A DNA stretch of 64,000 nucleotides from Marivita sp. (GCF_020055675.1 NZ_JAIPUS010000006.1:1-64000), one strand, 5' to 3'; numbered from the stretch's first letter, positions 6,918 through 16,648 are shown. Notes: generated by a model from the letters alone, not told the origin. A program made the numbers and translations.

Positions 6918-9461
6918 ATGACGCCAGAATTTGCCCTGACTCTCTCTTTCGATGGTATCTCTCTTTTGCGACGCGTTCCCGGCGGCTGGGTGACGCTGGG
7001 CGATGTCGCCCTGGACACGGACGATCTGCGCGGAGCCCTCGCAGAACTGCGCGCCGAGGCTGACGCGGTCTCGGCAAAAGGCGGACAGGTCAAGCTGATC
7101 ATCCCAAGTGAACAGATCAAGTATCTGTCGCTGCCCCACATGGCGCAAACGGATGCGGATTTGCAGACCGACATCCGCGCAGCGCTGGACGGAACCACGC
7201 CTTATGCGGTCGACGACCTGCGATTCGACTGGTCGATCGTCGATGGCTGGGTCTATGTCGCCGCCGTCGCCAACGAGACGCTGGACGAGGCCGAGGCCTT
7301 TGCAAAGAGCCACCATTTCGACCCGGTCGCGTTCGGTGCGATTGCGCCCGAAGGGCAGTTCAGCGGAGACGTGTTCTTTGGCGCAGCGGCAACCTGGGCC
7401 GGCCCCGCGCCGGACCGCGACACCAACGCTGTCCTGGTCCTGCCCGCCGACGCCGCGAAAGAACTGTCCAGCGAAGAAGACACCGCGACAACAGAAGCGT
7501 TGGACGTCGGGCGCGCCACTCCTGAAGCCCCGACCGAAGACAGCTCCGCAGCGAACCCGGGGGCCGTGGAAACACCACCGCCCGGTTCGGATGTGCCAGA
7601 CCTCGTGGCTGCATCCGGCCCCCAAAGCGCCGCCGATACGGATGATCCTGACGAAGCAGAGCCCGGGGACAGCCCCGCCCCGACTCCATCTCTTCGAATG
7701 GAGCCACCGCAAGCGCCCAATCCGCCCTCCTTCGCATCGATCCGCGCCTCGCGGGATGCCACCGACACATCCGAAACGCCAACAGCCCCGCCGGTTGCCG
7801 GTGTTTCAGCTGGCACCGAAGTCCCCTCTGAACCACGGTTCAAACTTGGCGGTGCGCATAAATCGACAGGCGACACCGATGTCACCACGCCTGCCCTTCA
7901 GGTTGAAGACACCGCAGGCACCGGGACCGAACGCAAGGGCTTCGGCTTTTTCAGCCGTCGCAAGCCAGCTCCCGCAACGGCGGATCCCACCGCCCCCGAC
8001 GCCACGGTCGCCGCCACCCAAGACACGGCGGACAAGGATGCGCCGCCGCCACGCAGGCACGACCCGGAACCGGCGCGGGCCGCCGTTGCCAGGATCGCCG
8101 CGATGCGCGCCCAACATCCCCCCGAAACCGAGGAACCGGAGACCCCGATCGCCAGCGAACGCCAACGGATGACAATCTTTGGCGCCCGGACCGAGCCCGA
8201 GATCGGCGGCAAACCGCGGTTCCTTGGCCTCATCCTGACCAGCGCGCTGCTTGTGTTTCTGCTGGCTGTCGCCGCGTGGGCCAGCGTGTTTCTGGACGAG
8301 GGCATTTCCCGTTTTCTGGACCGCGATTCCGACGCGCCTTCCATTGCACGCATGCCCGATGTCCAGCTCGAACCGCTTGATGGCTCTGTCACTGCACCTG
8401 CGGATGACGATGACCCAACCGAACTGGCCGCGCTGGACACCGGCAAAGGCCTCGCGCCGCCGGATGACGGGCTGTCCAATCTCTTGCCGCCGCCCCCGGC
8501 GCTGACGGCGGAGGAGGCCGAGGCGCGCTATGCAGCGACAGGCATCTGGCAAAGGTCCCCGCAGCCCCCAGACACGCCCCGGCAAACGACGCTCGATGAT
8601 CTTTACATCGCGTCCATCGACGGGTCCGTTCAGCAATTCGATGCGGTGGCTTTGCCCAAGGCGCAGGCGCTGCGCAACGACCGGACTTACCTGTCGCAGC
8701 CCAATCCGGCGGCACCCGGCACGGATTTCACGCTGGATGAGCGTGGACTCGTGGTCGCGACACCCGAAGGTGCGATAAACCCCGACGGCATAAGGATTTT
8801 TACAGGCCCGCCGCCTGTCGTGCCGCCGAACCGCACCGCCCCGCCCGCAACCGACCCCGAGCCGCAGCAAGATGAACAGACCGTCGCGCGCGATCCCGCA
8901 CTCGAGGAAACGCGGCCGAAAACCCGCCCCGACGGTCTGATCGAAAACAACGAACGGGCCCAGTTGGCCGGGCGCACCATGGCGGAACTTTCGGCGCTGC
9001 GCCCGAAACCGCGACCCGAGACGCTCAAGGCCGAGCAGGAAGCAGCGCAGCCTGCCGCGACAAAATTTGCGGTCGCCGAATCGACGGCGCCGGTCAACAG
9101 GCCGCGCAACTTTTCAGCGATCGTGAAGCAGACACGCGAGGCGCAACAGCAACGCCCGGCAGAGACCACCCAGGTGGCGGCCGTCGCTCCGCGAAGCGTC
9201 CAGCCGCGTGTTCCCTCGACCGCCAACGTGTCGCGACAGGCCACCGTGTCGAACGCCATCAACCTGCGCCGGATCAACTTGATCGGGGTCTATGGCAAAC
9301 CCACCAGCCGCCGGGCGCTGGTGAGACTGTCGAACGGACGCTACCAGAAGGTACAGGTTGGAGACCGGCTCGATGGAGGGCAGGTTGCGGCCATTGGTGA
9401 AAGCCAGTTGCGGATCGCCAAGAATGGCCGGAACGTGGTTCTGGATATGCCGGACGGGTGA
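6918..9461 (+). CDS. Large single-TM protein: PilM/GspL-like N-domain plus PilP/GspC-like C-domain (inferred)
   Basis: Residues 1-160 read like the start of an actin-like PilM/GspL domain (FALTLSFDGISLLRR, IPSEQIKYLSLP, IRAALDGTTPYAVDDLRFDW). Residues 160-430 are a low-complexity Pro/Ala/Asp/Thr linker. One transmembrane helix lies at about 437-459. A second proline-rich linker follows. The last 70 residues (INLRRINLIGVYGKPTSRRALVRLSNGRYQKVQVGD) resemble the HR/PilP-type domain of type IV pilus and type II secretion assembly platforms. The topology would be N-in, C-periplasmic. No other pilus or secretion gene is adjacent. No Shine-Dalgarno is obvious before the ATG. The ORF and coding sense are secure; the domain reading is by eye. 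Confidence 0.7.
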   Translation: MTPEFALTLSFDGISLLRRVPGGWVTLGDVALDTDDLRGALAELRAEADAVSAKGGQVKLIIPSEQIKYLSLPHMAQTDADLQTDIRAALDGTTPYAVDDLRFDWSIVDGWVYVAAVANETLDEAEAFAKSHHFDPVAFGAIAPEGQFSGDVFFGAAATWAGPAPDRDTNAVLVLPADAAKELSSEEDTATTEALDVGRATPEAPTEDSSAANPGAVETPPPGSDVPDLVAASGPQSAADTDDPDEAEPGDSPAPTPSLRMEPPQAPNPPSFASIRASRDATDTSETPTAPPVAGVSAGTEVPSEPRFKLGGAHKSTGDTDVTTPALQVEDTAGTGTERKGFGFFSRRKPAPATADPTAPDATVAATQDTADKDAPPPRRHDPEPARAAVARIAAMRAQHPPETEEPETPIASERQRMTIFGARTEPEIGGKPRFLGLILTSALLVFLLAVAAWASVFLDEGISRFLDRDSDAPSIARMPDVQLEPLDGSVTAPADDDDPTELAALDTGKGLAPPDDGLSNLLPPPPALTAEEAEARYAATGIWQRSPQPPDTPRQTTLDDLYIASIDGSVQQFDAVALPKAQALRNDRTYLSQPNPAAPGTDFTLDERGLVVATPEGAINPDGIRIFTGPPPVVPPNRTAPPATDPEPQQDEQTVARDPALEETRPKTRPDGLIENNERAQLAGRTMAELSALRPKPRPETLKAEQEAAQPAATKFAVAESTAPVNRPRNFSAIVKQTREAQQQRPAETTQVAAVAPRSVQPRVPSTANVSRQATVSNAINLRRINLIGVYGKPTSRRALVRLSNGRYQKVQVGDRLDGGQVAAIGESQLRIAKNGRNVVLDMPDG

Positions 9462-9598
9462 ACGCGTCCGCTGTGGCTGCACGCCTCTTTTGCAGCAATA
9501 CGGCTTTTGCCAGGTAAAGCGGCAAACCGCATCGCCGCCGGGTGTCATTTCCGCGCCAAGATCGCCATGGTGCGAGCAGTTCGAAAGGCATCTTCTGT

Positions 9599-11479
9599 AT
9601 GGCTGAGTTTCTATTTCTCGCGTCGGTCTTCTTGCTGGCCGCTGTGATAGCGGTGCCCATTGCCGCGCGCCTCGGCCTCGGGTCGGTGCTCGGATATCTG
9701 CTTGCCGGGGTTGCCATCGGCCCCGGTCTGGGGCTGATCTCGGACGCGACCGATCTGCAACATTTCGCCGAATTCGGCGTGGTGATGATGTTGTTCATCA
9801 TCGGGCTCGAACTTGAGCCTCGTGCGCTCTGGGACATGCGCCACCGCTTGATCGGCATGGGCGGGCTGCAAATCCTTGTCACGATGCTGACCGTCATGAC
9901 AGGGGCGCTTTACTTGGGGTTTGTCTGGCAAACCGCGCTTGCCATCGGGATGATCTTTGCACTCTCGTCGACCGCGATTGTGCTGCAAACGCTTAGCGAA
10001 AAAGGGCTGATGCAGACAAGCGGCGGCCGATCCACCTTTTCGGTGCTGCTGACACAGGACATCGCGGTGATCCCGATGCTGGTCATCCTGCCGCTCCTGG
10101 CGGTGCCAGCCGCACCCACACTGACAGAAAACGGCTCCATCATGCGCAGTCCGCTGGATCAAGGCGATCACGGCGCGACACATGGCATGTCCCTGGTCGA
10201 AGGGTTGCCCGGCTGGGGTGTCACGCTGGTCACGCTTGGTGCCGTGGCGCTTATCATCCTCGGCGGCATCTACGGCGCGCGGCCGCTCTTTCGTTTCATC
10301 CATGCCGCCCATCTGCGCGAGATGTATACAGCGCTGGCTCTGCTCATCGTGATCGGCATCGCCTTTCTCATGACCGCTGTTGGCCTGTCTCCGGCGCTTG
10401 GCACGTTCCTGGCCGGCGTGGTTCTGGCCAACAGCGAATTTCGGCACGAGCTGGAATCCGACATCGAACCCTTCAAGGGGCTGCTGCTGGGCCTGTTCTT
10501 CATCACGGTCGGGGCCGGCATCGATTTCGAGCTGTTCTTTTCCGAACCGGTGAGCATCCTCGCATTGGCGCTCTCGATCATGCTGCTCAAGGGTATCATT
10601 CTTTACATGCTCGGGCGCGCCTTCAAGCTGCGCGGGCGGGACCAATGGCTGTTCACCCTGGGTCTGGCCCAGGCCGGGGAATTCGGCTTCGTCCTGATCT
10701 CGTTCTCGCTGCAACAAGCGATTTTTCCCGCCGATCTGGGGGATCGCCTCCTGCTGATCGTGGCGCTGTCCATGCTGATAACGCCCTTGGCCTTCTTGCT
10801 GTATGAATTCCTGTCCAAACGCATGAAAGACACCACCAAGCTGCCGGAACATGACGATATAGATGAGCAGGGCACCGTGATCATCGCCGGGATCGGGCGG
10901 TTCGGGCAGATCGTGAACCGCCTGGTGCAATCTGTCGGTTACACGACCGTCGTGATCGACAACAACCTGCAAACCATCCAGCTGATGCGCCGCTTCGGCT
11001 ACGAGGGTTTCTTCGGCGACCCGCTGCGCCCCGATCTGCTGCATGCCGCGGGGATCGACAGCGCACGTGTGTTGATGGTGGCGCTGGACGACCCCGTGGC
11101 GGCCGAACAGCTGGTCACCTATGCCCGTCGCCTGCGCCCGGACCTGCACATCGTGGCGCGGTCGCGCGACCGCACGCACACCTATCGGCTTTACCAGGCC
11201 GGCGCCAACGACATTGTCCGCGAGCTGTTCGACAGCTCCCTGCGCGCGGGGCGCTATGTCCTGGAGAATATAGGGTTGACCGAATTCGAAGCGGCGGAAG
11301 CGGAAAAGCTGTTCTACAAGCACGATCGCTACACTGTGCGGGAGCTGGCCGACCTGTGGGATCCGAACCTGCCCTCGGCACAGAACGACCGCTACATCGC
11401 CCGCGCCCGCGAACTCGAGAAAGAACTGGAAGCCGCATTGCTTGCCTCGTTGGAAAACAACGATGACAACGCCGCATGA
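9599..11479 (+). CDS. KefB-type K+/H+ antiporter (CPA2 family)
   Basis: The 626-aa protein starts MAEFLFLASVFLLAAVIAVPIAARLGLGSVLGYLLAGV, the first of about twelve membrane helices of a monovalent cation:proton antiporter-2 domain (to roughly residue 390). A cytosolic RCK/TrkA-N domain follows, with the Rossmann motif VIIAGIGRFGQIVNRL. Kef systems exchange K+ for H+ and protect the cytosol against electrophiles. The chosen ATG removes 19 non-membrane residues of a longer frame and has AAAGG upstream. A bidirectional hairpin follows the stop. No KefF/KefG ancillary gene is present nearby. Confidence 0.9.
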   Translation: MAEFLFLASVFLLAAVIAVPIAARLGLGSVLGYLLAGVAIGPGLGLISDATDLQHFAEFGVVMMLFIIGLELEPRALWDMRHRLIGMGGLQILVTMLTVMTGALYLGFVWQTALAIGMIFALSSTAIVLQTLSEKGLMQTSGGRSTFSVLLTQDIAVIPMLVILPLLAVPAAPTLTENGSIMRSPLDQGDHGATHGMSLVEGLPGWGVTLVTLGAVALIILGGIYGARPLFRFIHAAHLREMYTALALLIVIGIAFLMTAVGLSPALGTFLAGVVLANSEFRHELESDIEPFKGLLLGLFFITVGAGIDFELFFSEPVSILALALSIMLLKGIILYMLGRAFKLRGRDQWLFTLGLAQAGEFGFVLISFSLQQAIFPADLGDRLLLIVALSMLITPLAFLLYEFLSKRMKDTTKLPEHDDIDEQGTVIIAGIGRFGQIVNRLVQSVGYTTVVIDNNLQTIQLMRRFGYEGFFGDPLRPDLLHAAGIDSARVLMVALDDPVAAEQLVTYARRLRPDLHIVARSRDRTHTYRLYQAGANDIVRELFDSSLRAGRYVLENIGLTEFEAAEAEKLFYKHDRYTVRELADLWDPNLPSAQNDRYIARARELEKELEAALLASLENNDDNAA

Positions 11480-11480
11480 A

Positions 11481-11506
11481 AAAGCGGCCCCGAATGGGAC
11501 CGCTTT
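11481..11506. terminator. Bidirectional terminator between the antiporter and carD
   Basis: AAAGCGGCCC, a five-base loop, and GGGACCGCTTT form a strong hairpin flanked by A/T-rich bases. It lies directly after the antiporter stop and 28 bases past the convergent carD stop, so it can serve both genes. Confidence 0.75.
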
Positions 11507-11533
11507 CGCTAACAGATAAAGAGTGTCGCCCGA

Positions 11534-12052
11534 TCAGGCGGCGGCGGGTGCCCGTGACGTCAGGACCTCGTCCACCTGCTTGGCCGCGGCCAGCTCATCG
11601 CCGCCGGAGGTGGCAGCAATCTCTCGGGTCAGGCGTTCCAGAGCCGCCTCGTAAAGTTGGCGTTCGGAATAGCTCTGCTCGCGCTGATCGTCGGCGCGGT
11701 GCAGGTCGCGCACCACTTCGGCAATTGCGATCAGATCGCCGGAATTGATTTTTTGTTCATATTCCTGTGCGCGGCGCGACCACATGGCCTTCTTGACCTT
11801 GGCTTTGCCTTTAAGCGTCTTCATCGCCTGGCTCACCACGTCGGGTGAACTCAGCGACCTCATTCCGATTTCCGTGGCTTTGTGTACCGGCACCCGCAGG
11901 GTCATCTTGTCTTTTTCGAACGAGATCACGAAGAGTTCGAGCTTGATGCCCGCAATCTCTTGATCTTCGATGGACACGATCTGGCCAACGCCATGTGCCG
12001 GGTAGACAACATACTCGTTCGGACGAAATTCGGATTTTTTAGCTTTCGACAT
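11534..12052 (-). CDS. carD: CarD/CdnL-family RNA polymerase-binding regulator
   Basis: The 172-aa protein has the N-terminal RNA-polymerase-interacting Tudor-like domain (FRPNEYVVYPAHGVGQIVSIEDQEIAG). It ends in the helical DNA-binding domain with the conserved tryptophan in KKAMWSRRAQEYEQKINSGD. CarD/CdnL binds the beta subunit of RNA polymerase and stabilises open promoter complexes, especially at rRNA and growth-related promoters. An alanine-rich tail follows residue 150. AAGGAAGGTTCTGA precedes the ATG. The 274-bp gap upstream to fdxA is AT-rich and should hold its promoter; no RNA gene was seen in it. Confidence 0.93.
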   Translation of the reverse strand: MSKAKKSEFRPNEYVVYPAHGVGQIVSIEDQEIAGIKLELFVISFEKDKMTLRVPVHKATEIGMRSLSSPDVVSQAMKTLKGKAKVKKAMWSRRAQEYEQKINSGDLIAIAEVVRDLHRADDQREQSYSERQLYEAALERLTREIAATSGGDELAAAKQVDEVLTSRAPAAA

Positions 12053-12326
12053 TCAGAACCTTCCTTGGCAACCACTCAAGTGACACAGACGAAAAAGAAC
12101 GATCGGAGGCTGCGCTTCCGGTCGTTACGATCCAGTCTACTAAAGCAAGCTAGTTCAGCTTAATTTTCATGCGCAGGGCAGCGCATGTCCCATGAGTGCG
12201 ATTTCTAACAGAAATATAACACAAAAAACGCGCTTGCGGTAGCCGGGGCTATGAACCGATAAGTCTGTATAGTTTCAACGCATTACGGGCATTTGCGCCA
12301 TCAAGCGCCTTGCCGCGTCCGAATCA

Positions 12327-12665
12327 TCACCCGCCCTCGCCCGGCGCTTCCGAGAAGTATTTGTCGAGCTTGCCGCTCTCGCCATCATGTTCTTCGGCCT
12401 TGGGCAGCGGGTCTTTCTTGGTGATGATGACCGGCCACATCTCCGAGTATTTGCGGTTGAACTCCACCCATTTGTCCATGTCCGGCTCCGTGTCCGGGCG
12501 GATCGCGTCAGCAGGGCATTCAGGCTCGCACACACCACAGTCGATACATTCGTCGGGGTGAATCACCAGCATGTTTTCACCCTCGTAGAAGCAGTCCACG
12601 GGACATACCTCGACGCAGTCGGTGTATTTGCAGTTAATGCAGGCATCGTTGACAATGTAGGTCAT
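12327..12665 (-). CDS. fdxA: Seven-iron ferredoxin FdxA
   Basis: The 112-aa sequence begins [28 protein letters not shown], the 3Fe-4S site signature. [12 protein letters not shown] follows and supplies the 4Fe-4S site. The C-terminal extension (about 50 residues) is usual for FdxA of alphaproteobacteria. These proteins carry one [3Fe-4S] and one [4Fe-4S] cluster and act as low-potential electron carriers in the cytosol. It follows the S4-domain gene by 50 bases on the same strand and may share its transcript. Confidence 0.95.
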   Translation of the reverse strand: MTYIVNDACINCKYTDCVEVCPVDCFYEGENMLVIHPDECIDCGVCEPECPADAIRPDTEPDMDKWVEFNRKYSEMWPVIITKKDPLPKAEEHDGESGKLDKYFSEAPGEGG

Positions 12666-12715
12666 AGGCGTTGTCCATCAGTCACTTTAGCGGGTAGCTA
12701 AGGCACTGGTGAAAA

Positions 12716-13096
12716 TCATTCAAGAAGGTCTGACCGGGTTTGTTGCATGGCGCGACGATCTTTCTTGCTCGGGCGACCCTTGCCTTCGAACCGCGGCACA
12801 TGCGGCGCAGACGCGCGCGGCTCGGGTGGCTGCAAATCCTCGTAGAGCATTTGCGCCTCCACCGCCGGGCCGCGTCGCTCTCCCAACGCCAGCACCTTGA
12901 TCACGCGAACCTCTTTCGCTTGCGGAAAGGTTAGCACATCCAACTCCGACACCGAATAGGCCGGTTTTGCGACCGGCTGTCCGTTGACCCGGAGTTTTCC
13001 AGACGACACAACCTTGGCGGCGAGGCTGCGCGTCTTGAAAAAACGCGCGTGCCACAACCATTTGTCGACCCGGAGTTTCTGCACCGCTTCCGTCAA
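12716..13096 (-). CDS. S4-domain RNA-binding protein (Hsp15/HslR-like)
   Basis: The 126-aa protein opens LRVDKWLWHARFFKTRSLAAKVVSSGKLRVNGQPV, a classical S4 domain, followed by a basic tail (GKGRPSKKDRRAMQQTRSDLLE). E. coli Hsp15 binds stalled 50S subunits carrying nascent chains and assists their recycling; the same role is plausible here. The start codon is TTG, one base after the helicase stop (TGATTTG), so the two genes are tightly coupled. The pairing with a SUV3-like RNA helicase supports a role in RNA or ribosome quality control. Confidence 0.88.
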   Translation of the reverse strand: MTEAVQKLRVDKWLWHARFFKTRSLAAKVVSSGKLRVNGQPVAKPAYSVSELDVLTFPQAKEVRVIKVLALGERRGPAVEAQMLYEDLQPPEPRASAPHVPRFEGKGRPSKKDRRAMQQTRSDLLE

Positions 13097-13097
13097 A

Positions 13098-16052
13098 TCA
13101 ATCCTTGTTCTTCAACCCCATAAGGGCGGCTGCAAAGGGATTGTCCGGATCGATCTGCTTTTCTTTCCTGGGCGGGCGCGACTGGGCGGATTTACCACCC
13201 GTGTCCCGTGGCTGGCCCTTGCCTTTGGGTTTGCCCTTGCCGCGCGGCCGATCGCCCTGTGGTTTGCCACCATCGCGGCGACCCTTGCCACCATCGCGGC
13301 GTGGTTGGCGATCCGGGCGGTTGCCGCGCCATGTGAAGGTGTAAAAGACTTCCGTTTCGGGTCCGGCCAAGGCGGCATCGGGTGCTGCGCCCGGGTCGAT
13401 CTCGGTTTCGGAGTTTTTCGGCACCGGGGTCTCTTCGGGCGTGTCCCGCGGTGTGTCGGCCACGGGCGCCACGCTGTCGTCCGGCATGTCCTCGGCCGTC
13501 TGCGGCAGGTCGGCCGCGTCGGGCACGTCCGCCGGGGCGGCATCCGCACCCGCCGCATCTTGCGTGGTCACGTCCATGACGGGCGTATCCTCGACCGGGA
13601 CAGCCCCATCGATGTTGGCATCCTGGTCCTGCGCGGTCGCGGCGTCGGCCTCCGGCACAACGCTATCGACGGCGCGCACCTTCTCGCGCTCGCCTTTTTC
13701 GGCCTTGTAGCCCAGACCGCCCATCAGATCGGCGAATTGCTCCAGCGTCAGCCCGGTGATCGACAACATGTCGGGGTTGGCTTCGAACCCGCCGCGGCTG
13801 TCCTGCGCGCGCAGCAGATCGGCCAGGCGTTCAAGCATGTCGATGCGGATCGCCCTGTCCCCGGCAGCGCGGTAGCCCGCGATCGTGTGATGCTCTGCAG
13901 GCGTGCCGGGTGTATTCGGCACCGTGACAAGCCCCGGCGGCGGCGCTTCGGGGAAAATGTCGAGATTTTTTGACAGGCTCCACAGCACCAGCCGCAATCG
14001 CGTCGGCGCAGGCTTCAGCAGAAGCGGCATGAAGATCGTGAACTGGCCGAACCGGATTCCGTGTTTGCGCAGCATGCCGCGCGCCTCTTGATCCAGAGCT
14101 TTCACGTCATCGGCCACCTCGGCGCGGGGCAATATGCCCAGGGCCTCGACCATTCGGAAGGCAAAGCCGCGCGCCAGGCCCGTCAGCGTCTCGTCCTTGT
14201 CCAGATTGATCAGCGGCTCGTACAGCGACGCGATCTTGCGATCGATGAAGTGCTGCAGGCGACGCTCCACTTTTTGCGCGACGTCCGGCCCAGCCTCTTC
14301 GTCGACGAACGCAACGACCCGCGGCTTGAGCGGATCATCCCCGGCGGTCAGCTTGCCAACCGCCTGTTCGCCCCACATCAGTCCACCCTGTTCGGTGAAA
14401 TCCAGCTCGGTATCCGGCGCGTTATAGAACCGGTCCGCCCGAAGATGGAAATGTGGCGACAATGCCTGCAACGACGCGGTCTTGAGCGTCTTGGCTTCCT
14501 GTCCAGTCGCATCCTTGTCCTGGCGGAACCGGAACCCTTCGAGTCTGCCGACGAATTCGCCTTCGACGGTGACTTCACCCTTATCATTCACTTCGGCCAA
14601 AAGGGCCTCCTTCTGTTTCAACCGCCGCAAGAGCACGGATGTGCGCCGGTCAACAAATCTTTGGGTCAGGCGCTCGTGCAGCGCATCCGACAATCGGTCT
14701 TCTACAGCGCGCGTCAGTCCACGCCAATGGCTTTCGTCATGCACCCACCCCCGGCGCTGCGCGACATAGGTCCACGTGCGAATATACGCCAACCGTTTCG
14801 ACAATGTGTCAATATCGCCGTCTGTTCTGTCAATCCGGTTGACCTGGCGCCCGAGAAAATCATCCGGTATCGCTCCGCGCTGGTGAAGGTGTCCATAGAT
14901 AACTTCCAAAAGCCCGGCATGTTCCGCGTGGCTGATACCGCGAAAATCCGGAATGCGGCACACGTCCCACAAGAGCTGCACTGATTTGGGATCGGACGCC
15001 CGCGCCTCGACATCGGCCACGGCACTCAGCGCCTTGAGAGCCTGCAAATCATCCGCCTCGCGCGACTTGACGAGCCGTTCATCCTGCGGAGAGGCCTCGA
15101 GCGAATTGATCAGGGCATCGATGCTGCCGAACCGCAGATCCGCGCTGCGCCAGTTGAGCTTTCTCAGCGGTGTGAACCGGTGGTTGGTGATCGCCTCGGC
15201 CACGTCATCGGACAGTGGCCCCGCCTCGCCCGTCACGCCGAACGTGCCATTCGACATGCCGCGCCCGGCACGCCCGGCAATCTGAGCCAATTCGTTCGGC
15301 ATCAGGGGCCGCATCCGCCGGCCATCGAACTTGGTCAGCGATGAAAACGCGATGTGATTGATATCGAGGTTCAAACCCATCCCGATGGCATCGGTCGCCA
15401 CAAGGTAATCCACCTCGCCATTCTGGTAGAGGTCGACCTGCGCATTCCGCGTTCGTGGCGACAATGCCCCCATGACCACCGCAGCGCCCCCCTTCTGGCG
15501 GCGCAGCAATTCGGCAATCGCGTAAACGTTTTCGACCGAGAACCCGACGATCGCTGTGCGGGGCTGCAAGCGGCTGATCTTTTTCGACCCGGTATAGGTG
15601 AGCTGGCTCATCCGCTCGCGGCGGACAAACTCCACGCCGTCCACAAGTTCCGAAATCGGCCCGCGCATCGTGTCCGATCCCATGAACAGGGTTTCGTGCA
15701 GCCCGCGCATTCGCAGCAATCGGTCGGTAAAGACATGCCCACGCTCCGGATCGGCGCAAAGCTGGATCTCGTCGATCCCGACGAAATCACATCCCATGCC
15801 TTCGGGCATCGCCTCGACGGTACAGACCCAGTATTGCGCCCGTGGCGGAACGATGCGTTCCTCCCCAGTCACCAGCGCCACCACCGACGGCCCCCGCGCC
15901 AGGACGATCTTGTCATACACCTCGCGCGCCAGAAGCCGCAACGGCAACCCGATCATGCCGGTGCGCTGGCCCAGCATGCGTTCGATCGCGTAATGGGTTT
16001 TACCTGTGTTGGTTGGGCCCAGAATGGCCGCAACCCGCGCCTGTCCGGCCAT
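13098..16052 (-). CDS. SUV3-like superfamily 2 RNA helicase with long charged tail
   Basis: Walker A GPTNTGKT is at residues 12-19, and the DEIQ Walker B is in VGIDEIQLCADPERGH near residue 95. Motif VI AGRAGRG and the SUV3-type C-terminal bundle follow. The family unwinds RNA; its mitochondrial member works with a 3'-5' exonuclease in the mtRNA degradosome. Here, at 984 aa, it is extended after about residue 790 by an acidic Ala/Asp/Pro/Thr-rich stretch. After it comes a very basic Gly/Lys/Arg-rich stretch (GKGKPKGKGQPRD) and a conserved-looking end NPFAAALMGLKNKD. It precedes the S4-domain gene by one base. Helicase identity is firm; the tail's role is unknown. Confidence 0.9.
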   Translation of the reverse strand: MAGQARVAAILGPTNTGKTHYAIERMLGQRTGMIGLPLRLLAREVYDKIVLARGPSVVALVTGEERIVPPRAQYWVCTVEAMPEGMGCDFVGIDEIQLCADPERGHVFTDRLLRMRGLHETLFMGSDTMRGPISELVDGVEFVRRERMSQLTYTGSKKISRLQPRTAIVGFSVENVYAIAELLRRQKGGAAVVMGALSPRTRNAQVDLYQNGEVDYLVATDAIGMGLNLDINHIAFSSLTKFDGRRMRPLMPNELAQIAGRAGRGMSNGTFGVTGEAGPLSDDVAEAITNHRFTPLRKLNWRSADLRFGSIDALINSLEASPQDERLVKSREADDLQALKALSAVADVEARASDPKSVQLLWDVCRIPDFRGISHAEHAGLLEVIYGHLHQRGAIPDDFLGRQVNRIDRTDGDIDTLSKRLAYIRTWTYVAQRRGWVHDESHWRGLTRAVEDRLSDALHERLTQRFVDRRTSVLLRRLKQKEALLAEVNDKGEVTVEGEFVGRLEGFRFRQDKDATGQEAKTLKTASLQALSPHFHLRADRFYNAPDTELDFTEQGGLMWGEQAVGKLTAGDDPLKPRVVAFVDEEAGPDVAQKVERRLQHFIDRKIASLYEPLINLDKDETLTGLARGFAFRMVEALGILPRAEVADDVKALDQEARGMLRKHGIRFGQFTIFMPLLLKPAPTRLRLVLWSLSKNLDIFPEAPPPGLVTVPNTPGTPAEHHTIAGYRAAGDRAIRIDMLERLADLLRAQDSRGGFEANPDMLSITGLTLEQFADLMGGLGYKAEKGEREKVRAVDSVVPEADAATAQDQDANIDGAVPVEDTPVMDVTTQDAAGADAAPADVPDAADLPQTAEDMPDDSVAPVADTPRDTPEETPVPKNSETEIDPGAAPDAALAGPETEVFYTFTWRGNRPDRQPRRDGGKGRRDGGKPQGDRPRGKGKPKGKGQPRDTGGKSAQSRPPRKEKQIDPDNPFAAALMGLKNKD

Positions 16053-16093
16053 ATTGACGTCCTTTGCCGTCCTGCTCGCGCGATTTCAACGGG

Positions 16094-16648
16094 TCAGAGT
16101 GTCTGCCCGTTCACCCGCCGCTCCAGCCGCTCCAGCGCGTCGATCGCGCCGGAATCGTGCGGCCTGAGGTTCAGTACCCGCGAATAGGCGTCATACGCAA
16201 GGTGGGGCCGGTTCACCTGTTCAAATATCGCACCAAGCCCACGCAGCGCGCCGAAGTGATGCGGATTGAGCGCCAATGCCCGTTCGAGCGCTCCGGCGGC
16301 GGGGCCAAATTTCTCGACCCGGTAATAGGCCAAAGCCAATGTGTGCCAGCCTTCCGCAAACTCGGGCGCATGATCGGTCAGCGCTGTCAGATGTTCGATC
16401 GCCGCGTCAAGATTATCGACCTCAAGCGCATCCTCGCCACGTTTCAGCAGAAGGTCGATGCTGGCCGAGCCGGATTTCGACCATTCCTGCTGCACCTGCT
16501 TTTCCAACCGCGCCGCGGTGCGGGCGTCTTCGGCCCCGGCCAGCTCGTCCAGCAATTCGGACAAACGGTCCTCTTGCGCCAGGACCGGCGCGGCGGTCAG
16601 ACAGGCGGCGGTTAGAAATGCCGCAACGGCAGATTTGTGTTTGCTCAT
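16094..16648 (-). CDS. TPR-repeat periplasmic protein, 184 aa
   Basis: The chosen start MSKHKSAVAAFLTAACLTAAPVLAQ gives a signal peptide and has AGGA five bases upstream; longer frames to 16708 lack this. The mature protein holds about three tetratricopeptide repeats (DAAIEHLTALTDHAPEFAEGWHTLALAYYRVEKFGPAAGALERALALNPHHFGALRGLGAIFEQ, in pieces). TPR proteins mediate protein-protein contacts; no partner is visible. The gene lies 41 bases upstream of the helicase on the same strand and is divergent from the SCP2-domain gene. Confidence 0.82.
   Translation of the reverse strand: MSKHKSAVAAFLTAACLTAAPVLAQEDRLSELLDELAGAEDARTAARLEKQVQQEWSKSGSASIDLLLKRGEDALEVDNLDAAIEHLTALTDHAPEFAEGWHTLALAYYRVEKFGPAAGALERALALNPHHFGALRGLGAIFEQVNRPHLAYDAYSRVLNLRPHDSGAIDALERLERRVNGQTL

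Noticed and set aside
9611-11323. 570-codon minus-strand frame opposite the K+/H+ antiporter
   Set aside because: It is a mirror of a clearly coding membrane protein gene, has a Gln/His/Asp-rich composition typical of antisense GC-rich frames, and no ribosome site.
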